Position numbers and translations under genes: made by a program. From Paracamarosporium sp. OC-R06-R3 (Eukaryota > Ascomycota > Dothideomycetes > Pleosporales > Didymosphaeriaceae): DNA of 64,000 nt. Each line of letters opens with the position of its first letter. Positions within the stretch are counted from its first letter, which is position 1. The DNA lies in NCBI GenBank assembly GCA_019828545.1, contig JACVRA010000073.1, forward strand, positions 248,001 through 312,000, read 5' to 3'. Below the pieces are notes generated by a model. That model was not told the DNA's origin and did not search any database. It worked only from the letters and a program-made list of their open reading frames with translations. Positions 45,945-56,616 of the stretch are shown piece by piece.

Positions 45945-47293
45945 GCAGTTGGTTCATTCATCACGGCATATTTTGGGCGTCTGCACGTTGCACTATCATG
46001 GATTTCGCTTTTTCTGCATCGACATGGACATGGACATCGACATTCGCATTGGACCTTTTTCTACCATCTTGATTAATTCTCCGGCGGGTCCCGTCGTAAT
46101 TTTCCGCTTTCTTCTTCTTTTTCTTTTTCTTTTTCTTCTCTTCGAATTGGTCATTGGGTTGACTTGTTGATATTGGAGTTATTTTGGCGGCATTTGGGCG
46201 ATATGGTATGGGCTTTTGCACTTGCACGGGGTTCGTTCGTCGCTCATATTGGTCGCTTTTGCATGTCTGTGTGTTAGAAAAGGAGCGTATCTGGTTGAGG
46301 ACCGTTTGGTTCATTGTTTGCGTGGATCATCTAGCGGGTGAGCGAGCGAGCTATTTGTTAGCGTAATGGTAGATGCTGAGCTTGTTGTGCGGTGAATAGA
46401 TGGTGTTCGGTTCGTCGTCTGCTCGTTGGAGACCGACCGACCACTTGCAATACGTACGCGAGCAGCGATCACGGTACTCAGACTTGCCTTAGCGCAACAC
46501 TGTTGTGCAAATCCAGTCTGCACATGTAGCGTAGTAGGATACCCTCTGTTTACACCGGCTGTTCGCGGCGCCATGCCATCTCGTCTCGTCTCGTCTAAGC
46601 CGCCGTCCGGTCATGTGGACTCGCATGGGTCGCCGTGCCGATACGAGTAGGGCTGCTCCGCTTGAGCCGCGCACGTCACGGCGTTGCTTGTTTCGATGCG
46701 GTGCGCGGTGCGCGGTGCTCGGCGCGTCGCCGTGGCTAGCCGCGCGCCCGCGGATGGACATGGCAAGGGTGTTGGTGGGTAGCATTGAAGTTTTTTTTTT
46801 TCCTGTAGATGTGGTGCGGTGTGGGGATGTAGATGCCGAGGTATGTTTGTGCGTGGGTTTTTGGTTGATAGGGTGTTGGTGCTGGGAAGTCGTTGGTCGT
46901 GGAAGGGCTTGTGTGGGAGGTTGGCAATGTTGGGTAGAGTTGCGGCGCGACGTGGGGGGTGTATCTTGAGGAGCAGAGGTAATGTGTCGAGGTTTTGTGG
47001 ATGGCGTGGAAGATTTGAGACGGAGTGGGTTCGGAGGTGACGCTGGAGTATATGTATCATTGTATGCTATGGGAGTAGAGTTGGACTACTGTACGTGCGT
47101 ATAACTACGGTATATTAATCATGTATATCAATGTCAAAAGAAAAATGCTGGAAATGCTCGAAATGCATAAGACCCCTAGCAAGTGCAACCTCGCCTCTTG
47201 ATACCGCCATGCATTGTCGTGAAATCATCATTTTCGTCAGTACCGCAGTCCCCTTCGGTCCTGGCACCTTCACAATTTTGCCCTCGGTGACAA
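45945..47293. other. Intergenic
   Basis: 1.35 kb between convergent genes. Polypyrimidine TTTTTC repeats near 46113-46140 and a T-run near 46791; no gene seen. Confidence 0.45.
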
Positions 47294-49004
47294 TCAGTGT
47301 CCATTAATCTTCCCATTGGTTGCGCTCTCCAGCCTGAACTCCTGCCTAATCGCCTCACCAAACCTCCTCACTGCTTCTTCAATCTGATCCGCCTTCGCAG
47401 CCGCATACGTCGCCCTGAAGAACAACGTATGGTGCTGGTCCTCCTCGCTCGCGTAGAACCAGCTTCCTCGCATAACCAACGCCCCGTGGTCAATAACGCG
47501 CATGAAGATCTCCTCCTCGATCGTTTCGATGCTCTTCTGGGGGTAGTCCGGATGCTGCTTGAAATCAACCTGCATCCAGTGGAACATGCCTGCCATGGGC
47601 GGGGTCCACGAAACGATAGAGCGCGGCAGATGCTTTTCGCACGCTCGGAGAATGACGTCGCGCCGCTTGGTGTACTCCATGCGCATGTAGATGAGCCAGT
47701 CTAGGTAGCCGTCGTGCCCCCAGTGCTCGTCGAGGAGCTTGAAGAGCACAAGTTGGGAGATTCCGGAGGGATTCTGCGTCGAGACGTCGGCGTATTTCTG
47801 GTAGCGCTGGATGAGTTGCTCAGAGGCCGTGACCCAGCCGATGCGGGAGCCCGGTGCAATTACTTTCGAGAAGGAATCCATACGGAGCACGCGGCCATCT
47901 GTGTCCATGCTGAGGAAGCTGGGGACGAGAGACTTGAGGAACTCGTCGTGGGAGGAGGGCGGTGGTACGTCGGGTGCATTAGGGCCGGTGTAGGGTTGCA
48001 TCTGAAGGAAGAAGTAGGGTTCGTCTTCTATGATGTAAATATCGTGCTTTTGGCAGACTTCGTAGATTGCACGCCGTCTGGGTCCGCTGAGTGTTGCACC
48101 AGTGGGGTTCTGTCCGGTCGGGATTGTGTAGAGCATGTGGGGTTTGCGGCCTCCTTTGTCGTCGATGTCCCAATTGGTGAGAATTTCGTCCATGGCTTCA
48201 GGAATAATACCCCCTGAATCCATCGGTACGCCAACCATGCGGACACCCAGGGGCAGAGCGGTTTCGACAGCGGGGGAGAAAGTGTACTCTTCTGCGAGAA
48301 CCATATCTCCTGGTCGAGTCATGAGGCGGAGAGTCATATCCAGACCCGAAGTGCTTCCAATGGTGAGTGTGCATTGCCAGTCCTGGTAGGGTGGGCTATG
48401 CACGAATTCGGTGTGTTCAGTGACCCATCTTAACAGCTGGGCCGATCCTGAGCCTTGACCGTAGTTGAAAGCTGTCGATATGTCGTACGTAGACTTCATG
48501 TTGGCGAGATCATGTTTCCCTGCAGTGATGACCACGCCCGATTCTCTAGTCTCAGCTTCCGAGAACTTGCCTTTCACTGGAACTTTGATCGAAATCTCCT
48601 CAAAAGGAAAGTACTCGCTAGATGGCAAGCCACCACCCAAACTGATGATACCAGGCTTGCTTGTTAGAAACTTGGCTGCTCCCTTCAGCCTATTGCCTTT
48701 GCGGACTCTGGCTTCGTGGCTGAAGTAGTCTATTGTGGTCAGCATTGCCGAGGACGTGTGAGTGATTGCATTGCTTACGATCCCACTTCTTCGCCATTGG
48801 CTTTCCCTCATAGTTTCTGAACCTGAAGTCTCTAGTATCTGACGGAGCAGCGATCCCCCACTGACCCTCTCTTGCTTTTCTCCTCCTCTTACCAATCTCG
48901 TTTGACTTGATTGGAGCGGCCAAAACGTCTGGAAGAGTAACAGCAATGGTATCTGTAACGGCCGTAACCTCTGGTGGAGGGTCAATCGCACTTGGAGGTG
49001 CCAT
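47294..49004 (-). CDS. ARO8: Aromatic amino acid aminotransferase (Aro8 type)
   Basis: Minus-strand exons 49004-48779 and 48729-47294 (49-nt intron) give 553 aa. The junction gives KKWD-HYFSHEARVRKGNRLKGA as in the family. Fold-type I PLP signatures: GIISLGGGLPSSEYFPF, YGQGSGSAQLLRW, SGLDMTLRLM, the PTGQNPTG cofactor loop, and the Schiff-base lysine K364 in DSFSKVIAPGSRIGW. The enzyme transfers amino groups to and from Phe, Tyr, Trp and often 2-aminoadipate, in cytosol or peroxisome. A 75-codon first exon with a basic region (GKRRRKAR) is typical of filamentous fungi. Aromatic or aminoadipate preference cannot be settled here. Confidence 0.93.
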
Positions 49005-51493
49005 TGTAACACTTATTTCTTAGGATTGCCAACTTGAAGAAGAGGGAATGTTGGTGCGATGAGGGAGAGGTAATCTAGGTGGGAATGAGGGCCGTTATGT
49101 AATGGTTGAAAGCTAGTGTCGCACCAACTGGCAAGAATGCACGCCCTATGCAGTCGTTATCTTTTGCAGCAAAGATCGAAGATAAAGCGCTCCAGAAGGA
49201 AACAATTGTAGGCGCTCGTGCAGCTTTGTTGTTCCCCAAACGGCAATTGCGGTTCGGCTAGGAGCGGATCAGCGAATGACAGGCCCGGACCTTTCGCTTC
49301 TTGCAGGGCCAAGTCAAATTCTGGCAAGGGCAAACCGAACACGCCGCAGTACGCCGACCACGCCGACCGCGCCCTCCGATGGTACATGTCCTGCCAGGAT
49401 CAATGAACGTTTTCCGTTGGCACTCGGAGTCGCTGTATTATCAAGTTTTTGTGGGCGTGACGTGAGTGTCACTCCGAGTAAAAATTTTGCCTGCAAAGAG
49501 CCTGCTTCCCGGCGGGAAAGCACCTCGATGGTGACCGCTCGATCGATCGCAACCGAGAGGCAATACAAGGCCTTCAACGGGCGAGCCTCTATCGTAGGCG
49601 GCTCAACTTTACGCCATGGGCCATGTGATCACATCTTTTAGCTCTATCCAAGGTCTTCAGAACACCGTGAGCACCCAACAAAGCCGCGAACAGCCGGCCG
49701 ATGAACAAAATTTATTTTATAAATTTCGCTCCTCAAACGTCAAGTCGCAATGAGTTTCCCAAATGACTCTACTATCGGTGCGTGGATATGTCGATACCAA
49801 TCGAGGCCACGGAAGTCGGTCCATTTGCAACCATCCATCCTCCGATGCTCTCCTCGGGTGATTGGTCTAGTATACCGACGATTCCAAATCCTTGCTTTCC
49901 ACCTTCCTGAATCAAGCTTGCACCATGACTCGATGGTGTAGACACACCTTGTGTCTTTCCAAGATAGGCACACAACAGCTATTTATGCTGACACTATGAT
50001 CGTTGGCCATAACCTACCTGCCAAATTCTTCTCGTCTTCCGCTAACTGCCAATTTGGATTGCATCCGTAAGCTAACGATGCTCCAAACCTACCTGAGCCA
50101 CAGCTGTACTCTATGCGCGAGATCTCGATGTCAAAAAAGTCGATTTGGATCTGCATCGAAATAGCAAATATCAATTACACCCAAATCTGACGCGTGTCCC
50201 CGAAACTCCACCAGATGCGGTTCTCAATGTTAATCCTTGGGACTGCAGTATTCCGGCGGTGTAGAACATCATTGCACGGATCTTAAACCTAGGCATAACA
50301 AGCCTTCGATCCTAATCTTTCCAATTGATCAGCATACTAAAAGCATCTAGTCCGTATGTACGAGCAGGTATTCGTCACCGCTATAATGAGCAGCCACAAT
50401 CGTTGCTAGCATGCCTGTGGCTTGTGTGACATACTTGACACGAACATAAATGAATCATGAACTATCTATCTGGATTTTGTTGTTTTGTAAAAATTCGGCG
50501 TGGGCCTGAGTACAAAAAGTAGTAAAATAAAACAGGTGATTCCCGTCACAAAAGAGTCATGATGAACTATCTATTAAATACAGAATTCTGCGTAACTCTC
50601 AGCGTATGCGTGAGAAATTTCCCTGCTACAAAGTGCTTTCGTCTAAACATTGGCCAGTTATCTCTATAGCGTAACAGAATTGCAGTATAATTCAGAGGAA
50701 AGCACTTTGTAGCAGGGAAATGTTCCACGCAAGCGCTTAGAGATACGCAGAATTCTACATCTAATATATGTTGATAGTAGAGGCATGCATATTTTCGAAC
50801 ATACTCTTGTGATACTTGAAAGTTGGTGGTAAGACGCCACAATTAGAGTGTACTATTACGTTTGCTTTGGTACGCCTTCTAAGACATAACGAATGTGATT
50901 AATGCTGGGGTTTAATCGTTCAAATTCACGCAAGAAGCTAGGTAGACGGTCAGGACCGGTAATTGCCCTATTGGATAGGTTTGGCAACATAACGAGAAGC
51001 ATCTATAGCCAGTGTGAGCACCGCCATAGCGAACCGCTTACCGTGATGGACCAAACGCTTTGCTAGGAAATATGGGGAGGCAATATGATGGGAAAAGCTG
51101 TTGTTTGTCTGAAGAGGTACTCAGGTAATTCCATATGAAGTTCACGCGTTCGTGACACAGACGCTGTGATTAAGTTTCTCGACTGGTTATTCCGCACACA
51201 GCTCGTTGCTATGCTCAACTATGACGCGGTATACGCTCCACTATGCGTGTTTTTACTCATGTCTGTCTCCCCAAAGACTACATAGTCGCCTTCGTCAATA
51301 CACCACCATCATCGCATAACTGTTGGAACAACGATGTTCATCTCATAAAGTTGATACCTCGAGCCCTAGGTATATCACAAGAAAATTTTATCCGCCCAAT
51401 GAACGCCAATACTTGCCCAACTCGAACGATGCTGCCTCTTCTTGCTATACCTAACCATGTCATGTTTCCATGCCGACATCTTCGACTTTTCTC
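49005..51493. other. 2.5-kb intergenic region with hairpin element
   Basis: Apart from the inverted repeat at 50570-50770, no gene is supported. Frames at 49276-49641 and 49750-49975 overlap on both strands without conserved content. A 13-bp direct repeat (atgaactatctat) occurs near 50458 and 50562. Confidence 0.45.
50570..50770. repeat. ~200-bp hairpin inverted repeat (MITE-like)
   Basis: A perfect 24-bp inverted repeat, 50617-50640 against 50698-50721, is flanked by imperfect pairing that extends outward (left arm from ~50570, right arm to ~50770; both outer ends contain agaattctgcgta or its complement). The spacer is ~57 bp. Size and structure fit a miniature inverted-repeat element or a fold-back RNA source. 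No target-site duplication could be fixed by eye. Confidence 0.7.
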
Positions 51494-52059
51494 TTAGTTT
51501 ATGAAGTTGATGCAGAAGAAGTGCAGGATCAACGAGCCGAAGACAAAATCAGCGAATGCGCGCTCGTGGGAGATGTTCTCGAATTCGGCTTTGTTTTCAG
51601 GATTCGTCTGGATGCGGAGGGAGGCGGTGAGCACGAATTGGCCTACGGTTGCGCTGAAGCCAGAGAGGAAGGCATTGAAGGGCTGTACGTCAAAGTCAGC
51701 AGATGTTCATTTACTTTCGATATCGGCCCCCCGGAAATGCCGCAGGATTTCAGATTATATCTTATAATCAAAGGCAATGGTTGCGAGAACCGCGATGAGG
51801 GTCGGACTTGGACTATACGTACGAAGTTGCCCACGAGCAGACAGTACACAAATTGCAGGACCCCGACTACGATCAAGAAGACCATAAAGCAATCCAGAAG
51901 CTTGACGCGCTGCGGTGTCTTGTCGACATATTTGTTCCACACGCCCTGCACGATCTCTTGCGCGTCCAACGAGCCACTCTTGCTTGATTTCGGCTTCGCA
52001 GCAGACGTACTCTGGGTGGGAGCGACGGGCTTCTCGGGGACTCGTGATTTGGGTGGCAT
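51494..52059 (-). CDS. OST2: Oligosaccharyltransferase subunit Ost2/DAD1
   Basis: Minus-strand exons 52059-51823 and 51682-51494 give 141 aa; the intron is 140 nt, the longest in the window. Three membrane segments are present. The C-terminal block [20 protein letters not shown] and [23 protein letters not shown] is almost diagnostic of DAD1/Ost2, an essential subunit of the ER complex that transfers the glycan to Asn-X-Ser/Thr. The Lys/Ser/Pro-rich N-terminus of ~45 residues is a fungal extension. It is divergent from the TMEM14 gene (312 bp between starts). Confidence 0.95.
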
Positions 52060-52371
52060 TGTGACGTCGATTGACGGGTGGGCAGAAGAGAATCGTAAAT
52101 ATGGGATATGGTGGTGTCTTTGGAGCTTGAGGCCAGTTGGAGAGTTGAGATGTCCGTGCGTGATTACGTGTACCTGTTCCTGACAGGGATGTGAGCTGAA
52201 GTGGAGACGTCGGCATTTCGGAGGTCGAAGGCGCGATGATACAATGAATGAGCTCCCCGCAGTTTTGTAAGCTAGGGTTCGAGGCCTTCGGACAACAACA
52301 AAACCACGACCGGAATACCACATTTTCGTCGAACGATCAGTCTACTGAATCACATTGATCATACGATAACA
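52060..52371. other. Short divergent promoter of OST2 and TMEM14 genes
   Basis: 312 bp between two start codons. No TATA box seen; probably a shared bidirectional promoter. Confidence 0.5.
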
Positions 52372-52809
52372 ATGGTGAGTGAGCCTAAAACTACACTTCG
52401 CCCGACAAATAAGCTAACACGACACCACACCTCAGGCACCTCTCGACACCATCGGTCTCATCCTTGGCGCTCTTACCGCTGGAGGCGGTATCACGGGCTA
52501 CGTCCGCACCGGTTCTGTACCCTCTGTTGCTGCGGGTGTCTCTGTCGGTACTCTCGTATGACATCCCACTTCTTATCTAACCAGAACATGTTTTGACACT
52601 AGCTGCAGTACATCCTGGGTGCGCTTCGCATTCGCAACAGCCAACCGTACGGCGTCGAACTAGGTCTTCTGGCCTCCATTGTGCTCGCTGGAAGCTCCTT
52701 CCCTCGCGCACTCAAGACCCAGAAGCCACTGCCTGTCGGGTTGAGCTTGTTGGCTGCTTACGGACTATTCGCTTTTGGATCGGCGTGGTCTCGAGGACGG
52801 ACAAACTAA
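52372..52809 (+). CDS. TMEM14/UPF0136 family small membrane protein
   Basis: Exons 52372-52374 (the start codon alone), 52436-52555 and 52603-52809 give 109 aa. Four hydrophobic segments rich in Gly and Ala (DTIGLILGALTAGGGITGYV, ELGLLASIVLAGSSFPRA, LSLLAAYGLFAFG) match the TMEM14 fold. Animal members act in mitochondrial porphyrin transport and some relatives export fatty acids from plastids; the fungal role is not established. The third-exon acceptor could also be 6 bp downstream (CTGCAG), removing Leu-Gln, with no frame change. The ATG-only first exon is supported by a good GTGAGT donor, CTAAC branch and CAG acceptor. Confidence 0.87.
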
Positions 52810-53705
52810 AAGAAAGGATAATGAGAGGGATGGGAAATGTACGTTGGGACAGGCAAATAATACATGTACGCTAGGAATTGTAGGAAGCTTGGATTGAAAT
52901 AATGGTTTGCCAGAGGCTGAATCAACTCAGCTCACTGGAACACTTCACAAACCTGCTAAAAAAACCCCACTAGTTGAATGAAATATGGTGATTCCGGGTT
53001 CTATTGTGCTTTTCTACTCTGCTTGAAATCGTGATATGTAGATCTCACCTGCTGTGACCGCCTATCGGACCGTTCGCTGCACCGTGGTGTACCCGCCAAG
53101 TGAGGGCCTGGAGCATATTTATTCGCTGTGACGAATAAGAAAAGAAAGCGTGTTCTTATTTGTAGAGGAACCGGCATGATGGCAAAAAGATGAATTGTTG
53201 TACCATAGAAGTCAACAACACTGACTGACTATCGATTTGATCGTGGCACAATCTTCGCAGTACTTTAGATACAGCTAAGACTATGCACTAAGATTAAGAA
53301 TCAGCCAGGGAGGCCCTCAGCAGGGTTCCCAAACCTACAAAAACATATCGAGCTAATTGATTCTACGAAGTTAAATTCATTCGTCCTCTGGGTTATTCCT
53401 GGTTTAATGTACTGTGGCCCGAGCCCTATAAAGCGTCGCTAAGATAGGACAAACACAAAAATCAGAAAATTAATATAACCGACTATGTAGGAAGGAAGGG
53501 TTATAGATACAAATAAACAATTACAATATATTCTACAAAGTCCACTTCATACAATCACTTTCCCCAGATCTAATATTAAATTCTAGACCCTGTAAAACGT
53601 AAACTTACAAAGGAAGGACGGACGGTACGAGATCAAAATTACCTGAAAGACAAGTTCTACGAGCTCGTAGAAAATCTCTAAGCTTCCCAAACATTTAAAA
53701 AATGC
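52810..53705. other. Intergenic, AT-richer toward its end
   Basis: About 0.9 kb downstream of TMEM14. From ~53440 the sequence is AT-rich. No gene seen before the tRNA. Confidence 0.4.
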
Positions 53706-53710
53706 AAAAA
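53706..53710 (-). terminator. Pol III T-run terminator of tRNA-Leu
   Basis: Five T residues on the minus strand start 6 nt after the tRNA 3' end, with a second T6 run a few bases further. This is the expected RNA polymerase III stop. Confidence 0.75.
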
Positions 53711-53758
53711 GATATTGACAAGTGTGGGATTCGAACCCACGCGGGCAAAGCCCATGAG

Positions 53759-53788
53759 AATGCGTCCTACGATGTAGGAAAGCTTGCG
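53759..53788 (-). other. Canonical tRNA intron (after anticodon position 37)
   Basis: 30 nt containing a 6-bp hairpin (TCCTAC-ATC-GTAGGA). The location is the standard eukaryotic tRNA intron site processed by the tRNA splicing endonuclease. Confidence 0.75.
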
Positions 53789-53808
53789 CTTGAGTCACAC
53801 GCCATAAC

Positions 53809-53856
53809 CTATTTGATGTTAGTCGGAGTCGACGAAGCGCTGAATGAATAACTTAC
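53809..53856 (-). other. Putative spliceosome-type intron in the tRNA D-loop
   Basis: 48 nt starting GTAAGT and ending ATAG, with CTAAC about 12 nt before the 3' end. These match, in length and signals, the introns of protein genes in this window (46-60 nt; GTAAGT/GTATGT; CTAAC). Removal restores a fully paired D-arm of tRNA-Leu. The G at each boundary leaves one base of ambiguity. Whether it is removed by the spliceosome, by another activity or not at all is not shown. Confidence 0.65.
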
Positions 53857-53873
53857 CACTCGGCCAACTTGTC

Positions 53874-54575
53874 GTTGTTGATGGGAAAGATTGGAAAAAA
53901 ATATCTTATATAGCAGATAATTCTTTAACTAAATACGACAGAATCTATCGAGCTTTCGGAAGCGAAGCAGTGCGTGTGGTGGGGCCGGCTAAGTGGGAAT
54001 GGGGCCGGTCTGTACTAAGTCGAACCTCATCCGCGCGTTCTTTTATACCCCATAAAACACATTTGGCCTACTGTCGAGGTACAGCTTGCCTTGTGTTCTA
54101 GAAGATGTATCGGATGTAATGCCCACGTGTGCATTTGGTTCCACGCTGGGATCTGTATGGCCGATTCCAAAGGTGAATCACTATTTGCCTCACTTCTTCT
54201 CGCATATGTCTTCGATATTCGCCTCGACTTACCGCAACTAACTTTCTGTACGGTACATGCTGTTTACCTAGTTTCATTCGCACTTTCGAGGTCGTAGGCC
54301 AGCGAGACCCGCCTGCTACATTCATTTTAGCATCGACCACTCTTACCTTCGACGGTATTGGGATACCTACCCACCTCGAGTCAACCAATCACATTTTTGA
54401 TTATCTGCAATTGGATACTGTCCTTCGACCATGCCTAGCTCCCTAATAGGTTGATAGTTCGCGTCGCCGAGCCCGGAAGGTACATGCCAAGCAAAGTACA
54501 CGGAACTATTGAGAATAAGAAACGACTTTGTCTGCGTCTGCTTTTAATTTACACACTCGCAGCCTTTCGGTTACA
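53874..54575. other. Intergenic, divergent from tRNA
   Basis: About 0.7 kb between the tRNA 5' end and the next ORF start. Frames 53844-54101 and 54091-54297 have no recognisable content. Confidence 0.4.
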
Positions 54576-55532
54576 ATGGCATCTTTGTCTAGATCCATCG
54601 AGCATGAGGTCGCTATTGTAGACCAGGTGAGATCAACTATCAATGCGATGACCGCTATAGCTAAGCCTCCTCCGAAGCCTCGACACAAAGGAAAAGCAAA
54701 CCCCACAACGGAGAGCGTGAGTTCTAAGGATGCAGCAGATGAGGAATCAGAAGCTGTAGAAGCCACGAATGCTGACACAGCTCCGAAGCGAAAGCGTAAA
54801 GATAAAGCAAGGACAGCGTCCAAAACCGACGATCCGGAGATCACGAGCTTGTACATTCATGACGGAGGTTCCAATCCCAGCATGCAGTTCACTTGGGGTA
54901 ATCTAGAGAAGTGCTTATGGGAGGTTGCGAGTGATGGCGCCCGCGCGCTGTTCTCTTTTCATGCCATTGTTGTCATTGCGATAAGCTGTAACAACTACGC
55001 GTGCAGCAACCGTCTTGGATTTCAGTTCCGCTGGGGACTCAAGGAGGCGGGCCCGAATCGCATCCCCCATTGGTGCGAATTGTATGCTACCGAACGATAC
55101 TGGACAGCACAAGATACAGCCCATTGGGAGCAAAGCACCGCCCTTGGCCGTCAAAGTCAGTGCAGCGTCGAAGAGTCACCATGGAATTGGACTGGCCTGG
55201 ACATTTTGCGCCTGCCTTTGTCATTCGAGGCTGGTTCAAAAACCTCCAGCCAAGCGCTTGCGGGGGTATACACTGTAGAGGTTGGTTCCAAGAGGAACAT
55301 TCAACTACCCTACCTCGAGTTTCGCGACACCCATTTCATCTTGCGCTGGCAAAAGACTTCAGGTGGATCTTATGTACTGCTCCTCATTGAGCCAGGGCGC
55401 TATCGGGATGCTGGTCGCTCTGGATCTGTGGTCGCTGAGGTACCTGAGGAATGTCGGATGGTGACGGTCGACGAATTGTTCCGTTCGCTTAAGAATATCT
55501 ACGTTGGGCGTAGGGTGGTACTCGAGGGTTAG
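54576..55532 (+). CDS. Unrecognised protein, 318 aa
   Basis: One open exon; the first ATG of the frame is at 54576 (the frame extends 48 nt further with non-ATG starts). Residues 1-30 are helical; 30-95 are charged and low in complexity with a basic cluster PKRKRKDK that could be a nuclear signal. The remainder is globular with many Trp (FTWGNLEKCLWEVA, HWCELYATERYW, ESPWNWTGLDI) and ends in an acidic-basic helix. I recognise no domain. It converges with the next minus-strand gene (325 bp apart) and may belong to a lineage-specific set in this region. Confidence 0.55.
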   Translation: MASLSRSIEHEVAIVDQVRSTINAMTAIAKPPPKPRHKGKANPTTESVSSKDAADEESEAVEATNADTAPKRKRKDKARTASKTDDPEITSLYIHDGGSNPSMQFTWGNLEKCLWEVASDGARALFSFHAIVVIAISCNNYACSNRLGFQFRWGLKEAGPNRIPHWCELYATERYWTAQDTAHWEQSTALGRQSQCSVEESPWNWTGLDILRLPLSFEAGSKTSSQALAGVYTVEVGSKRNIQLPYLEFRDTHFILRWQKTSGGSYVLLLIEPGRYRDAGRSGSVVAEVPEECRMVTVDELFRSLKNIYVGRRVVLEG

Positions 55533-55857
55533 ACTCATGTTCGTGAAGCACGTATCTAGCTCTAGATACGCATGGTCGTAAGCCATTGGGTGTCGAACTT
55601 GCATCGGGCATTTAATACTCCGAGATTTGAGCTTCTTGGGAGGCTCAAATCTTGAGCATATAAACAAACAACCCACTTCTTTGTCTCTTGCGGGTCGTCA
55701 TGCGCCTAATTGGAAATTGTCTATATAGATGCCATATAGTCTTGATCGCTTGGATTCGCTTGCTAAGTTGCCCAGTGTCTCACTCTTTCCCTGTCACTGA
55801 AATCGTCACCTATACCTGACTCGTAATCTGCCCGCTAATACCACCACTGACCAGATC
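55533..55857. other. Intergenic, convergent 3' regions
   Basis: 325 bp between the stops of two unassigned genes. It includes a short palindrome (agcttcttgg..ctcaaatctt region near 55620-55660, where gagatttgagc and gctcaaatctt pair), possibly a terminator-like hairpin. Confidence 0.35.
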
Positions 55858-56616
55858 TCAGGCCCCAACATCAAATTCCCTTGACGTCGCAAGCTCACGC
55901 TCTTTCTGTGTAACACGCTGAGCAAGCTCCAGGGTACCTAACCAGCGGGTGCCCTCCCTTAGAGGCACTCTCACCTCTTGAGCCCTTCGCTTCACCTTTG
56001 GACCATCTAGTTTGCCAAGCTCCGTCCCAGCATCTGACTCTTCCGCCTCTGATTCGGTGTACAACGTTTTGCGCTTGTATGTAGAAGTGTTGATTCTTCT
56101 GGAAAAGGTCGTGGGGGTGCCTTCGCCGTTGATCAATGCTTGCGCGCGTCCTTCCACTGGAACATCTGGCACTGTCGCCGAAACACCCAATTGAACCGTC
56201 ATATAATCACGTAGCCTGATTTGCTCCCTCAAGAGATCTCGATGGGCTACATCTACACTGGGTCAGGGTCTCGTATTCATTGGAATTCTGGCAAATGCTC
56301 ACATACCTCGGAGAGCCTTGAACGCAGCATCGAGCCCCTCCACCTTACAAAACTGTATTCCGACCTCACCTCGCCTGTAGGCTAAAGCTGTTCCTAGGAC
56401 GTGATACACTAACCCAAAAAGACGGTTGTGGGTGACGAAGCCAGACTGTTTTGCGTTGTTTCTCATCCAGGGGGTGGGGTCCTCACCAGTTGTCACTGAA
56501 AGGAGAAGCTTCGCTGCTTGGATAGTGTCCGTCGCGACTTCTGACGGCAGTAGGTGCAGGAATGCTTTAGCTATGTCTCCAAGCTTCCAGCGTATTTCCT
56601 CCTCGTAAGATAACAT
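55858..56616 (-). CDS. Unrecognised protein, 234 aa
   Basis: Minus-strand exons 56616-56307 and 56252-55858. The intron is 54 nt with GTATGT, CTGAC and TAG, and the join KALRD-VAHRDLLREQIRLRDY continues a helix in phase, which supports a real gene. Residues 1-130 are predicted mostly helical (LGDIAKAFLHLLPSEVATDTIQAAKLLL). The remainder is charged with SEAEESDAGTE and a basic stretch (PKVKRRAQE). No domain recognised. It lies between two other unassigned genes. Confidence 0.6.

Larger units (their letters stand above)
53716..53873 (-). tRNA. tRNA-Leu(CAA) with anticodon-loop intron and a D-loop insertion
   Basis: Minus strand, 158 nt genomic and 80 nt predicted mature. The acceptor stem is GACAAGT/ACTTGTC with discriminator A. 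The T-arm is GTGGG-TTCGAAT-CCCAC, and a leucine-type variable arm (GGC-TTT-GCC) is present. The anticodon loop is CTCAAG-C with anticodon CAA at 53792-53790. A 30-nt intron (53788-53759) sits after position 37, the canonical site. A second, 48-nt insertion (53856-53809) interrupts the D-loop. Without it the D-arm is GCCG-loop-TGGC, all paired (one G-U), with G18, G19 and A21 in place. The A box (TGGCCGAGTGG, 53866-53856) and B box (GGTTCGAATCC, 53737-53727) are intact. All conserved stems being perfect argues against a pseudogene. Confidence 0.88.

Noticed and set aside
53716..53873. tRNA-Leu read as a pseudogene because of its broken D-loop
   Set aside because: All stems pair, both internal promoter boxes and the T-run terminator are intact, and the insert has exact intron boundaries; kept as a gene with the caveat that expression is unproven.
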